From Phytoseiulus persimilis (taxonomy: Eukaryota; Arthropoda; Arachnida; Mesostigmata; Phytoseiidae), in the NCBI GenBank assembly GCA_037576195.1, contig CM075102.1, positions 10,230,001 through 10,294,000 on the forward strand: a DNA stretch of 64,000 bases, written 5' to 3'. Below are positions 11,691 through 23,181 of this stretch, in pieces (positions within the stretch are counted from its first letter, which is position 1; the number at the start of each line of letters is the position of its first letter). Under the pieces are notes generated by a model, which worked only from the letters and a program-made list of their open reading frames with translations, searched no databases and was not told where the DNA came from. Made by a program: the position numbers and the translations under genes.

Positions 11691-13540
11691 CCGCGGATTT
11701 ATGTATAGGTTGATGGATGGCAGTCTTCTGGTTATGAAATGAGTGTCTTTGAGATTTTTGATAGATGCTTCTGCCTTGAGTTCTGCTCGAGAAAACTCCG
11801 GTGTTCACGCCAGGTTCCTTCAACGGAAAATCATTCAAAAGCGGGAATTACGGTAGATAATTCGAGTTTATTTCAACCTTTTCAATTTCTAAATATCTAA
11901 AACAGGCGAAGCTGTCCGTCTCATGTTAAACGTAAACGAACCAGGACAGCGTTTCGGAATATTTATTGTCATCAGCGTCTACCAGTTGAGGAAGGGATGG
12001 GCGAAGTGCGACCCGCGAGTTGCAGGAACACTGTGTTTGAGCAGCGCTCAAAGTGGCCAAATCGCTTCCTTGAAGCAAAGATTCGACATTTCCCACGATC
12101 TTCCCCACCTTGAGAGGGGATCCTCATCTTGGTGGACGAGTGAATCGAATGTTCACTTTTCGTGGGTCACATCGACGTGTTGTGATATTCTCGGAGCTCA
12201 GATTTCTTATTCTCGCCAAGGAAACAATTCCTGAGTTCGGAACCACATCTTTCCCGGATGTCGCTCTTTGTAGACACGTCATAAGGCCCACGAATACTTT
12301 GAGCTCGCTGAGATACGTTCTCTGTCGCGGCCCGTGAGTTAGCACGGCCACGATGCATCGTCCTCTGCACTGCGGCCCGCGAATCAGATTAGGCGGCCGC
12401 GGGCCGCACCAAGTTGCCCATCCTTGAGTTGAGGCATTATTCAGTCTTCATTATCGACCAGCTCATAGATATATGGATTGAAGCATTGGGCAATGGCAGA
12501 TTAAGGCATCCTCGCCACGAGAGCTAACTTATACAGCCATGAGACAGTCATTAACCCTAGCGCTTCTATACTTTTACCCATCTGGACAGATGGAAGAAGT
12601 AAATGCATGATGGCCGAACTCCTCAGCTCCGGACATGACTGAAGCCTCAACAATTCGGGATAAGTCATCTCACACCAGTCATGTTCGGCTCGTTGGCCGT
12701 GGGGCATAAACCAACGCCTTGGGTGCCACGCTAAGCTAGCAATCGCGGGTTCGATCCCCGGCCGACAACAAAAATTTCTTATGCGGTAAAAAGAGGATTT
12801 AATTTATATCAGAATTGAATCTGAACCATCTTAAGACCCAAGCCCACCGCCCGCAATGGGATTTGCGAGGCGATAGGGAGTGTTACTGAAGCAATACCGA
12901 AAGGTGATCCCAGGACACTTCTGAGGGCTGGCTGAGAGGTTCAGCCGGAAAACAAAGGAAGTCATCTGACACCACCGCACGGATAGATGCATGAGTGTTT
13001 GATGCTAAAGTCCAACAACTCCCGAGTTGGTCGGCATCATTCATCAAGCTATCCTCTCTTTCATCATTGTATTCAGGATTGTTGAAATGTGATCAATGGA
13101 TCATGCTTCAACTCCCAGACTCCAGTCATGGCTACCAGATAGAGCCTGGGAGCTCGATTGCAGCCTCATAAACACCACCTAATAACTAAGGTTGACAGAC
13201 AACTGCATGCAGGAATGCTTCCTGATGCTGAAGCTGAATTTATCATTTGAGCCATCGATACATACTCATGAGCATGGCCATCACTGATCGATGAAAAAGT
13301 TTGAGCTTCGACGCTGCACCCAGCAGCTTGTTGCGAAAACTCACGTCTTCGACTCGAGTTTCTCACGAGTGAGCATTGGATTGAACCCTCCGTTGTTCAC
13401 AGCGATGGATCATCTCCGGGGGGGGGGGGGGGATATTTCTGCTGATTATAGGGAACAAACATCAATAACGGCCATCGATGCAGCAGCTTGGATATTTTCC
13501 GTGTTCGTCTTGAGCAGCAGTCCCTCCACGAGACCTCCGG
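11240..13540. other. Gap between the SDR and IR genes
   Basis: Apart from the weak ORF at 11202-11690 and the tRNA-like element, nothing recognisable is seen. It includes a run of 15 G at 13418-13432. Confidence 0.4.
12692..12766 (+). repeat. tRNA-like element (tRNA pseudogene or SINE head) with Pol III promoter boxes
   Basis: This 75-base stretch folds partly as a tRNA. The end stems GTTGGCC (12692-12698) and GGCCGAC (12760-12766) pair over 7 bp with one wobble. The stem CTTGG/CTAAG (12718-12722, 12731-12735) encloses an 8-base loop. A perfect B box GGTTCGATCCC sits at 12748-12758 and an A-box-like TGGCCGTGGGG at 12694-12704. The D arm is poor and the anticodon loop is one base too long, so an intact tRNA is unlikely. 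It is followed by an A-rich run, as in tRNA-derived SINEs. Confidence 0.5.
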
Positions 13541-13548
13541 CGAGCCAT

Positions 13549-16504
13549 CTATTTCCTTCTCTCGGAACCTGAGATTAGCCAGTGAAAGGAAATCTCAAAG
13601 AATATCACGGGTGCGAAGCCTGCCAACGGGATGAATAGAGTAGCGAAAACGGCGCCCACGTCTTCCAAAGACATTGCTTCCGCTTTGTCCACTCGTTGCC
13701 TGATGAGTCATTGGAAAAATAGGCTTGATTAGGCACGTTGTAAAGATCTTGCGGGTGACAAATAACCCTGGGGTATCCCCTGGGCATCCATGTTGGTAGA
13801 CAGGATGGTTTACGATGCCGCTTTGAAGAGCACCTGGAGTTCGTAGTGACACAGCCCATATGACCTGGGAACAGCAGGTGGTGGCGGACATACTGGACGC
13901 CCATCGCGTTCGCCCATAGAATTCTGAAAGTTTCGATAATTAAGGTCGTTGGAGCGAAGTTTCGCGCACTCATCCGAATCCCGGGGAAATTTCGATTGAT
14001 TGCTCACCGCATCTTGATAGCCTCTTTCCACGAAGAATTCAACTCTTTCCGAGTATACCAAGTTCCATGCAGGAACGAGATATTTTCTTCAGCGAAATAG
14101 TAGAAATCGGGTGTTGTTGTGCACCACAAACCCGCGGCGCCACTCAACGACGCTTCGTCTAGTACAAGCACCTGATCGGAGCAGATAATGCGATTTCTAG
14201 CCTGACGAATGGAGAGACAGTTCGATCGAAATCGACATTACCTATGCATTGCTACCCCTTTGAGAACGACTGAAAACCTCGAAATCCTCAAGGCAAGAAA
14301 TCTGTCATGTCGGGAAGTCGCTGATCTGAGAAATCAGGATGCATCAGACCGCGCTATCTTTCTTTCAGATAAAGCATCGAAACAAGAGACCGAGAATTCT
14401 TCTCCTGTCCGAACGCGAGCTCGAGTTGACCACGAGGGTCCCTCATCTGTGAGGTTCCTTATCTGAGGCGTTTATTGTGCTTGTAGGAATTCAGGGGTGA
14501 TTGTGATTCTGAATTTTGTAAACATCTCAACCAAGCTATCCTGATAGATTTCGTGCGCCACGCTTATTCCGTTCGTTCACTACCCACAGCTCTTCGGCGC
14601 ACAGTTTCAAGTCTCGCGGTTTCTTCGAAGAGCTCATGAGGGCGAACTCCGCGTCCCCGTCTGTCGAGGACTTCGTTGAAGCGTTTCCCGCGCTCGCCAC
14701 GGATAGACTGTATCGAGGAAAATTAGAATCATTTCATGAGGCTCTCGGAGTGCAGCGGTTATCTCTCGATGCGCTTCTGATGTCGTTGGAATCAATATAC
14801 GCACATGTAGGATGGTGTCGATGATCGTGTTTCTCGGATAGTAAATAGAGACTTCCTCGCTCCCCATCAAATCTTCCAAAGAATCGATTCTGCTGGTGGG
14901 AGATTTCACTGCAGTATTGGCCTTGAGGAGTCCAGCAAACGTTTGCATTACCACGAAGGCACCCAGAATCCACGGGGCGAACAGACACCGATGAAAAAAA
15001 TCTCGTTGGGGCAAAACACAACCTTAAAGAGAGACTGAATCAGAGAAATTCACGAGGTAAAGGGTTTCGATTCTCTCCCAAAGCTGTGGAGAAGGAGCAT
15101 CAGAACTAACTTTCCTGGAGGAGGCATTCGACGAGCTTGAACATATAAGAGGAGAAGGCGGGCTCCTTCCGATGGTCGATTCTAGCTCGGCACGAATCTC
15201 GGGTGTTCATGATGACGGAAAGTACCAAGGGACACACACACAGAAGCGCCCAAACATATATGTCGAGGGTCATCATGAAATTGGCGACCTTGGATAAAGC
15301 AAAATTCCTCAGCAGTTCCTCTGTCAATCGCGCCATCATCTGGTCATGGATTGGGAAGAATATCCCGAATGTTGGATACAGATTTCCCTATTATTCCTCC
15401 CTTGGCAACCACGAGGCTGCCAAGGCGGATCGATCCAGTGGTATCAGGAATACACAAGAATCTTCGGATTCTCCTCGGGAAAGACGCGTCTTTAGAGGAA
15501 CGTGTCATCCATGAGACCCTTCAGAATTCAAGAAAAGAATTCCTGAGCCATGAGAGAACCCGATAGAAGCCCTCGCCGAAAACGGCTCGTGCTTGGATCG
15601 ACCGATCATCGAATCTCATGCCCATAAACGTATTCGGTCTCAACGATCCGAAACTCAGACTTTTAAGATATTTGAGCAGAGGTATCATGATTCCACCGTT
15701 AGAATGGACAACGAGCAATGGGGAATTGATCGAATCTCATTGACTCTCGTTCGACCTTGGATGAAGGGTTCATCCATCTCTCGAGTTGGATCAATCAGAA
15801 AGTATGATGTTCTGGTACATGGATTTTCGGCCAGGAGTTGGCTGACCTTCTCCCAACATCCCGTCTATTCCCGGACATGATTCGTAGAATCACACACCTC
15901 AGTGACAAAAGCGGTTCCCATGCCACTTAGCAACGCAACCCTAGTGAAATGATGAGCTGGCATCACAGTGAAATGTCTGAATGGTGCTTCTTCTGAGGCG
16001 AAAGGTCCTGGAACAGAGAAACTATCATTTTTTCTCCGAGTCCTCAAGACTTGTACAGAGTATTTTATCGGTTCTAGGCCATTCGGAATGCAAGATCTCC
16101 CCTCGGGGTCGGATACAGTCATCATTTTTGTAGTGGAAAAATATGGCGCCAAACCTAGGCCCAAGTCGCCCTTATTCTCTTTGAGCATTAGGAAGCCGCC
16201 ATTGAATTTGTCGTCGGGCAAAGGCATGCCGAATTCCCCATCCTCTGTTGGCAATGCTCTGGAATCCCTCACGAGTTATCATGAGCGTCGACGCTTGACT
16301 TGAGAATACTCTGGACATTTTTGTGACAATAAGAAGAATAGAGTCTGAGACAGAGTATCTTCCACCATCGGATAATACAAGGGAAGATACGGACATGTAG
16401 GATAGGTTCAACGAAGTAGTGATGTTTGTGAAGAGACCTGCCATCAATCCGTGAAGACGGATCTCTCCGTTGCTCTCGACGTATTTCATCACGTACGGTG
16501 GAAA
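13549..16504 (-). CDS. Divergent ionotropic receptor (IR, iGluR-like ligand-gated channel), 5' part unresolved
   Basis: Chemosensory-type cation channel of the plasma membrane. Exons in order: 16504-16395 (S1 start, FPPYVMKYVESNG), 16258-16155 (DGEFGMPLPDDKF, GDLGLG), 16007-15898 (GPFASEEAPFRHFTVMP), 15288-15111 (first membrane helix LDIYVWALLCVCPLVLSV and pore region), 15022-14805 (second helix and TFAGLLKANTAVKSP, IDSLEDLM), 14171-14008 (S2 end, FYYFAEENISFLHG), 13923-13894, 13699-13549 (MSLEDVGAVF plus the last helix, TAG stop). Joins agree in phase. A piece of S2 between 14800 and 14200 is missing; a likely exon begins near 14440. In my alignment the iGluR agonist-binding Arg of S1 is not conserved, as in most IRs. 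An amino-terminal part probably lies at 16.5-17.0 kb but its frame is unclear. Confidence 0.86.
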
Positions 16505-17052
16505 CTAGGGATCAATGTGCTATTAAGTTGTGGGAAGCTCAGCCGGTACCTCCCGAGACGCATCTTGGTGTTGAGGAATCCGTACTTTTTTTCGATGAAA
16601 CCACACTGACCTCTGCGAACACCACACGTATGGTGCCATGGAACTGTGGCATGGCTCCCAACTTTCCCTTGAACAGGTCGAATAGATTCGGAGCTCTCGC
16701 TCGCATGAATCGCTGTATCGATATGACGTGGAGCTCGTAGGTTGGGTGGCTCTGCGAAGTCAGTAAAACGGGATCCGTGTTCGGCCTTATCTGGTTCCGT
16801 GTAGGGACGTTTCCGGAGCGCAGAGCTTGGGCTTAATGGAAGCGAACCCGATCTTCGTAGTGACGTTATGGTAGAAAGTGACGAATTCATCCACCGATCC
16901 TCTTTTCCGTCTTCGCAGATCATGAAGCGATTCAGAATCGATTAATTGAGTTCAATGTCGCTCTTTGCACTCTGTTCGATTGAATACGGACCCGTAGTCC
17001 TATTGGCCGATTCAGATCAACAAGGGCGATTTGTTACGACAGCCTAAGTTAA

Positions 17053-17058
17053 TTTATT
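17053..17058 (-). terminator. Poly(A) signal (AATAAA) of the GH18 gene
   Basis: AATAAA on the minus strand, about 150 bases beyond the GH18 stop codon at 17207. Confidence 0.55.
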
Positions 17059-17206
17059 TGTCTTAGAATAAATAACATCGTTAGATTCATTCTTGACAAC
17101 GAAAAGATAAATGCTTCTTCCCAAAGACTAGACAGGTCCGGACTCGAGTCCGCAATCGTGCATGAGGCTCAGATCTCAACACAAGGCTCGTATGCTCGGG
17201 GTTTGC

Positions 17207-20200
17207 TTATCCGAGCATCTTCCACACAGCTCTGAGCATTTGGAAGGGAGTCCGATTGGGATCGCAGTTTCCTTCCCAATCATCCATATTGAGGTTGTAC
17301 AGAGCTACTCCACCGAATCCCATGTCCTCGACCCACCGAGACTGCAATGGGAAAGAACGTGTTAGGGAGGAAAATAGCCTTTCCAACGTCACTGAAACAA
17401 GCTTGAATGAATGATGAGATGAATCTCCAAAAGTACCTTGATCGATACTGAAACGGTGTCGTCGAAAGAAATCCAGTTCGTCCCGTCGGTGGCGATGGGC
17501 ACTCCAGCGTTGGTATCCGTCCGAACTTGTAAAGTACCATTGGACACCATCGAACAAATCTGCATAAAATATTATTTTCTGAGTATGCTGGGCTGTGCCT
17601 GAGCGGAGAATCGCCTTCCATCTTGCTGCTCAATATTATTCTAGTTTCTCCACCTTTGCGTAGGGAACGAAACCACCGCCCATTCCAGGACCTGAAGAGG
17701 GATGCCCGACGTCGAAAGCCAGAACTCCGAGATGGTTGGCTCGGAAATGGGGCACCTCGACTAGGGAGTCAGGAAGCGCAAGAGGAGCCTCTGGTTTCTC
17801 AAGGACTGGATCTCCCATCAAGGCGTTGTTCAAGAGGACTTGCTCCTCTCCTTCTTGCTCGGAATATTCGTGATGTGCGTTCAGAGTCTCCGGGGTAAAC
17901 ATCGCCGGCGATGGATTTTGATGTGGTATCTGTCCGCTAGTGATCGTTGATGAGGGAAATCCAACTTCCTTGGCTGGAGCGTTGAAGCCGACAGCCTTGA
18001 AGACTGGGAATTCGTTCGTTTCGACGTTTCGTGTGAGGTCTTTTACTTTCTCGAGTCCCAGCCTCACGGAGTCAGTCGGCTCGTGGAACCGAGACTCGGG
18101 TCTGTTGATATCCAAGTTGTTTTGACCGGCGAGTTCCACTGTTTGAAGTTCGCCCAGCCGTTTTCGGAAGGCTGGCGCCGCAGCGTAACTTCTACCAAAC
18201 AAAGGCAGGCCGATGACGATTTTCTCATGGGGCATGCCCTCCTGTGCCCATTTCATTCCCGTGGCTGCAACATTCAAACCAGAAGGCCTCCCCGAACGAC
18301 TGCGGCAGTGTATGGGGATTAGTCGATTCAACTTTCAGATCTTGCGAGGATGAAATCCCTGATTTATGGCTGAGCAATCAATCTACAATAAGCACACGCA
18401 GTAAGATGCTCACTCGAATAGCGGTGCGTTGTGCCCCATCACGTGATATCCGTGTTGTTCCATGGCGTAATCGTATGCCATGACGTTCACCCAGTCCAGA
18501 TGCTTGGATAAACGCTTGACATCGTAGCTTTTTGAGATTATCTCAGGCATTCCCGAAACAGTCGCGGTCAAGATGAATTTCTTCGAATCCTTCTGGGGAT
18601 AAGGGGAGTGGGTTACGCTGGCAGAAGTCTTATTTTTTCGCTGTTCAAGGTGGTGGCAACGTCTGAAGAGGAAACAATCACCTCATCTTCGTCTTTCTTG
18701 ACCCAGGGCTCCATGTAGTCTCTGAACTCCTCGACCAGCGCTGCCAGATTTTCTGGGTCTTGTGGATTACCTGAGCCCACTCCGGGAAACTCCCAATCCA
18801 AATCTATTCCAGCCAAGCCGTATCGGCGCACGATTCCGACCGACGAGCGAATGAACCTGCGAGATCAGACCAACATTCAGGTGTAAGCTAGCAATACGAA
18901 GGACTCCCCGTCATACTCAGTTCTGAAAGCGCGGCATTTACTTGAATCGATGATGTTTGATTTCCGCCATGGGAGAGAACTCGCCCTGAGATCTTCCTGA
19001 CACACAAAGAAGGACGTGTGGTGCAGCTTTTTTCAGATCACCTAGCATTTGTTCCAAATGACCGTCGTCATACTGATCCATTGGCAGTACCACGTTTCCA
19101 TGATCACCCACCTGCAATCGATCATTGCATCATCGACCATTCTCAGCTAATTCGACCCGCTCGGTGCCGGGCACCGGACTTAGGTTATGAGTGGCCTACC
19201 TTTGCATGCGATACGATGATGTGAGTACACATTCCGGCTTTGATTTTGGAAGGCTCTAAAATATCTCCAGTTCCCTCGTGAGGCAATTCGTAGTAGCAGA
19301 TGCGTTTCATCTCATTAAACTTTCTCTTCCTCTCTGGAAATTCGCTCGAATGGGAGAAGAGCTGCATTCGCTGTGCTTCTTCTTAAAGAAAATTCATGAG
19401 TGCAGTAATTTCGGAGATGTGTTTCCCGATGAAAGCAACTCACGGTGTGGTTCGACATAGGACTCGATGCCTTTCCGATATTGTTTATACATTCCTTGGT
19501 AGCCGTTATAGTAACCAGCGAGACCGAGCATCAGGAGAACTCCTCGCCGATATTGCCTCCGGCGGAATTGCTCAACGTCGAGTGGATTCATCTGAGACCA
19601 CATCTGTTGCATTCCGTTCTGAAGCTCAGTGGGAAGCTGGCTGAACAGCGCACTTGGGCGCGGAAAGTTTGGCATCATTCTGGAAATCGGCCGCAAAATT
19701 TCTGTGGAATATGCTACTTCGACAAGCAACGACTCCGAGAATATATTTCCGAGGAACTATTGAGTTCATGAATTTCAAGACTTGACGGAGGCGTTTTCAT
19801 TTGTGTCGTCTAATCTCGTCACAGCGATCGCTCTCCCGAAGCCTAGAACGCGATTGTCGAGTGTCATCGGCATGAACAGCTCGACTGAGTGAAAGCCTGG
19901 AGTTGCCAAGGAGAGTCGAAATAATCAGTTCTCGATCGAGAATCAGAGGAAGGCTCACCCTTGCCATTGTTCCCACGACGGTATTGACGCGTACACATCG
20001 CTGAACGCTGGCATGGTGTCCGTGAGGTATGCTCCGAGGTCGGACAAAGCGGCTGCTTGAAGCAGACCCAGCGACGGAGGCGCACTCAAGGACGGCAGGT
20101 ATGATGTCAAGGTCGTTATGCCCGAGGTCAGAGAGCTCCATGAAGGAACCCATGACTGACGGTTGAGCAATGCTGGAGAATAGCCAAGGAGAGGAAATTA

Positions 20201-20359
20201 ATGGAAGTCCTCCGACACTGTCGCCGTCCGAAAATGTTCCGGAAACTCACCTGTGCGTCGGTTTGGTCTTGCTTCGATGGTCAGAATAGCACAGCACAGT
20301 ATTACGGATATGAACAAATGAAAACGGAGTGAGTGAAACCGCAGTCGGAACCACTTCAT
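17207..20359 (-). CDS. Secreted glycoside hydrolase family 18 (chitinase-like) protein with altered active site
   Basis: Exons (minus strand): 20359-20251, 20172-19959, 19679-19444, 19381-19200, 19111-18942, 18856-18682, 18592-18414, 18299-17654, 17559-17437, 17341-17207; 2169 nt, 722 aa, all phases consistent. An N-terminal signal peptide (hydrophobic FHLFISVILCCAILTIEA) is followed by about 180 residues with no recognised domain. The GH18 barrel begins near residue 214 (RICYYELPHEG, MCTHIIVSHA). The DxxDxDxE strand reads AGIDLDWE (about 319-326): the proton-donor Glu is present but the first Asp is Ala. MAYDY (about 401) and GLPLFGRSY (about 461) follow, then an unusually long insertion of about 175 residues, then ICSMV and GGVALYNLNMDD, where most chitinases have Trp instead of Tyr. 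Chitin or glycan binding is likely; full catalysis is doubtful. No chitin-binding type 2 module is seen. Confidence 0.92.
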
Positions 20360-22550
20360 ATCGAGTCGCTACCAGATTTAATGCACCTATCCATAGCTTA
20401 CATGCCCACAGCACGAAGGAAAGGGTGGCAAACCCTTCAATCGAAAGAAGAAGAAGGGTTCAAAACTGACATCGTGCACCACCGCTGCGGCGCGATCGTG
20501 ATTTTTTCCTGAAGTATTACGCCGCTGGTTCTGTAACGACCAGATGAGGGTAGGGTGATACGTCAAAGAGCATACAACTTTCGCGATCAGGAATGAATGC
20601 GAAATTCAGAATCAGAGAATGAAGCTCACTCAACTTCTCGGTGTCAGTACGTCTGTACGGAGTCCATGGACCGTCCCCAGACTCCTGGTTCCGATGAATC
20701 ATGATCTCGTTGTTCTACTTGAAGCGTAAATCCGATGTAATCAACCTGCTCTGAGATATGAGCGTGTCGGTCTTGGGTGCAGTTATCAGGACGGTTGTCC
20801 TGTCTCCGGATGAACATTCCTTAATGAATGCAGATGAGGAACGGATGGAGGAAAGGGTGCGTCCGAGCCTAGGGAAATCTGAATTCTGCAGCCCGCTCAA
20901 GCATACTGCCAGCGGAAAGGTCAGAGCGGCACGTGAAATGGATTATCAATGGCTTTGTTCATTATTCATTCATTAACCAGACGTATCGTCCAATGGCTCT
21001 CGAGAGTGGTCACTGAAGGCCTGACGTACAGTGACGGTATCGACCAACAATGGTGCTGCAGCGGAATTCGGTGAAACGGAAAGACCAACCGACACGAGAC
21101 CATATACCCGATTATTACTTCGTAGAACAGTCAGCATGGTTCTGAAAATAATGACTGGACGGATAAGACAGGTACGCGAAGATAACTGACGGCAGCAGAT
21201 TAGTCCGACTCGACAGTCGATCATTACATTATCAGATGTTCAGGAGCAGGAAGCGGTCAATCCACCGAATAACCAATGCTCACCGTGCAGCCCTTACGAA
21301 AGAAATTTCCGTTCTGATCCAATAGGACTCAAGACGGTCATGCATAGATGACAAGAATACGATACAACAGCCACGGTTTTCCCCAGGAGGCGGTGGAACT
21401 CTTCTGGGAATCACAAAGTGAGGCGGATCTGTCTTTCAACAGAAATCCATCTGCGGAGGCAGGGAGCATCCTCTGGATCGCCACCGTTTTCAGAAAAAAA
21501 AGACCCGAGAAGTGTCACGCTACTGACTGTTTGCGCAGTCCTCAGGACTGCAACTATTGAGCTCGCGGGTTCCAGAGATGGAATCATTCAAACTTCATAC
21601 GCATCACCCTACGAGTCTCTGCGGAATCATCTCCTCAGTATAGCTCCTTTTTCCAGCGCTCCTTTCCCAGAAATGAGACGTCGCGAACCGCCAAGTATGT
21701 TTCGAGCTTTCAGTTGACGTGTGTGCGCGCGTGTTCGGAGAACTCAAGTGAAACGCATTCCACACGCATGACTGTAGAAAGTACTCATCTCCGCATGGTT
21801 TGCCGGAATCGCATTGACTGATTCATTCACCGAGCGTCAGATTCTGACAACATATAATCATGAGCATATCGCTCAAACTCTTTGCGGCTGACGGCGGCAG
21901 CGGAGGCCACTCCCGATCCGGAAAAAAAAGCACAGGGAGAATCATTCTCCATCCAAAGCTCTCCTCCAGCGTAAGCGTCGCTGAGAAAGTTACGTAATCG
22001 AACACGTGCCTCATCAGGAAGTCTCGTCTATCCATGGAAGCGCAAATCATCCAGAATATTTACGACTCCCGACGATACGAGGAATGTGTTTGGCGAATTC
22101 CAGCTGCGAATTCAAAACGTTTCAGGTGTCGCTCCCTACCCGGGAAATGGGGCAGAGTTTTGGGCACCAGAGTGGAACTGGTTTACAGCAAAGCTCTTAC
22201 CGGTATTTGTGCCATGATCGGATCAAAACGAAGGGGAAAACTTCCATGTCTAGACTAGCTTCAGGTGCAAGGAACGGAAACCCTCGTCTATGTATCGGAA
22301 TTAATGAGAATTTCCAGAACGGTCTCGGAGCGCTTGAATCACTGATGTTCCGATTCAGAAATAGCTCACGTGTTTGCGACAGCTAGGGGTCACGAGGAGC
22401 ATATAAAAAATTTTGATGGATAGTCTTCCCCCTAGAATCTTCTGTGCATGAATTATCAAAATTGTTCCAGCAGAGCTTTCGCGAGAGCAATGCCGGCTAC
22501 GTATGGAAAGAAACGGAACGAGCACTTTTTACAAGATAAATATCCCATGA
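20360..22550. other. Region without a confident gene
   Basis: Minus-strand ORFs at 20517-20702 and 21823-22050 have protein-like stretches (for example NFAFIPDRESCMLFDV), but no domain is recognised and I could not join them by phase-consistent splice sites. They could be exons of a small lineage-specific gene upstream of GH18. Confidence 0.3.
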
Positions 22551-22553
22551 AAT

Positions 22554-22802
22554 TTATTGTATTGCACCTCTGACCGCATCTTCTACCACGTGATAGAAAT
22601 CATAAATATATCCGAAAATTAGTAGGGACCATACTTGAAAAGTGGCTACGATCCTCTTCCAGTAATTGCGTATGACGATCACGAGTAGATATAGCATTGT
22701 GATTTTCAAAAAGATGATATACGCTCTCGCATTTTCAAAACCACAAGGGGAAAATGTCTTCTCATTCAACGGCAGCTCAAGATTTCTGGAAATATTCTCC
22801 AT
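22554..22802 (-). CDS. Small hypothetical two-helix membrane ORF, or 3'UTR of the Ral-GAP gene
   Basis: An 82-codon ORF starting at an ATG. It has two hydrophobic segments, about residues 27-44 (AYIIFLKITMLYLLVIVI) and 51-68 (IVATFQVWSLLIFGYIYD). Its TAA stop overlaps an AATAAA signal at 22553-22558, which suggests a real transcript end. It lies downstream of the Ral-GAP alpha gene on the same strand, so it may simply sit in that gene's 3'UTR. No family recognised. Confidence 0.3.
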   Translation of the reverse strand: MENISRNLELPLNEKTFSPCGFENARAYIIFLKITMLYLLVIVIRNYWKRIVATFQVWSLLIFGYIYDFYHVVEDAVRGAIQ

Positions 22803-23181
22803 CTGATATCATCACGACTCTCGACGTAAAATCCAATACGATTCCGCCTGAGCTCGCAAGCAAGCGGCCATCAGATGCGACTGGCTGCTCGGTTGTTTGA
22901 GGAGTGCCTGATGATCGGAACTGATAGCGAAGCGAGATTCCAGCCATACTCCTCTATTCCAATACCATTTTGCCTATGTTTCCTGATTTGAGTCGAACGG
23001 ATCGAAATCTACACCGCGGACTGCGGATGTTGAAGGGTTGGCTGAGCAACCGGTGGTGACCGGTGGAATCTTGGCGGGGCGTGAGGAGAAGACGGCGAAT
23101 CCGTCGCGGATCCCGTACGTGGTTTCCCTGCGGTCACGTCAAGAGAGGATCCTGAAGGGGTGGTGTCCAACAAGTCCACTC

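Noticed and set aside
12692-12766. A functional tRNA gene
   Set aside because: Eight-base anticodon loop and a poor D arm; treated as tRNA-like or SINE-derived instead.
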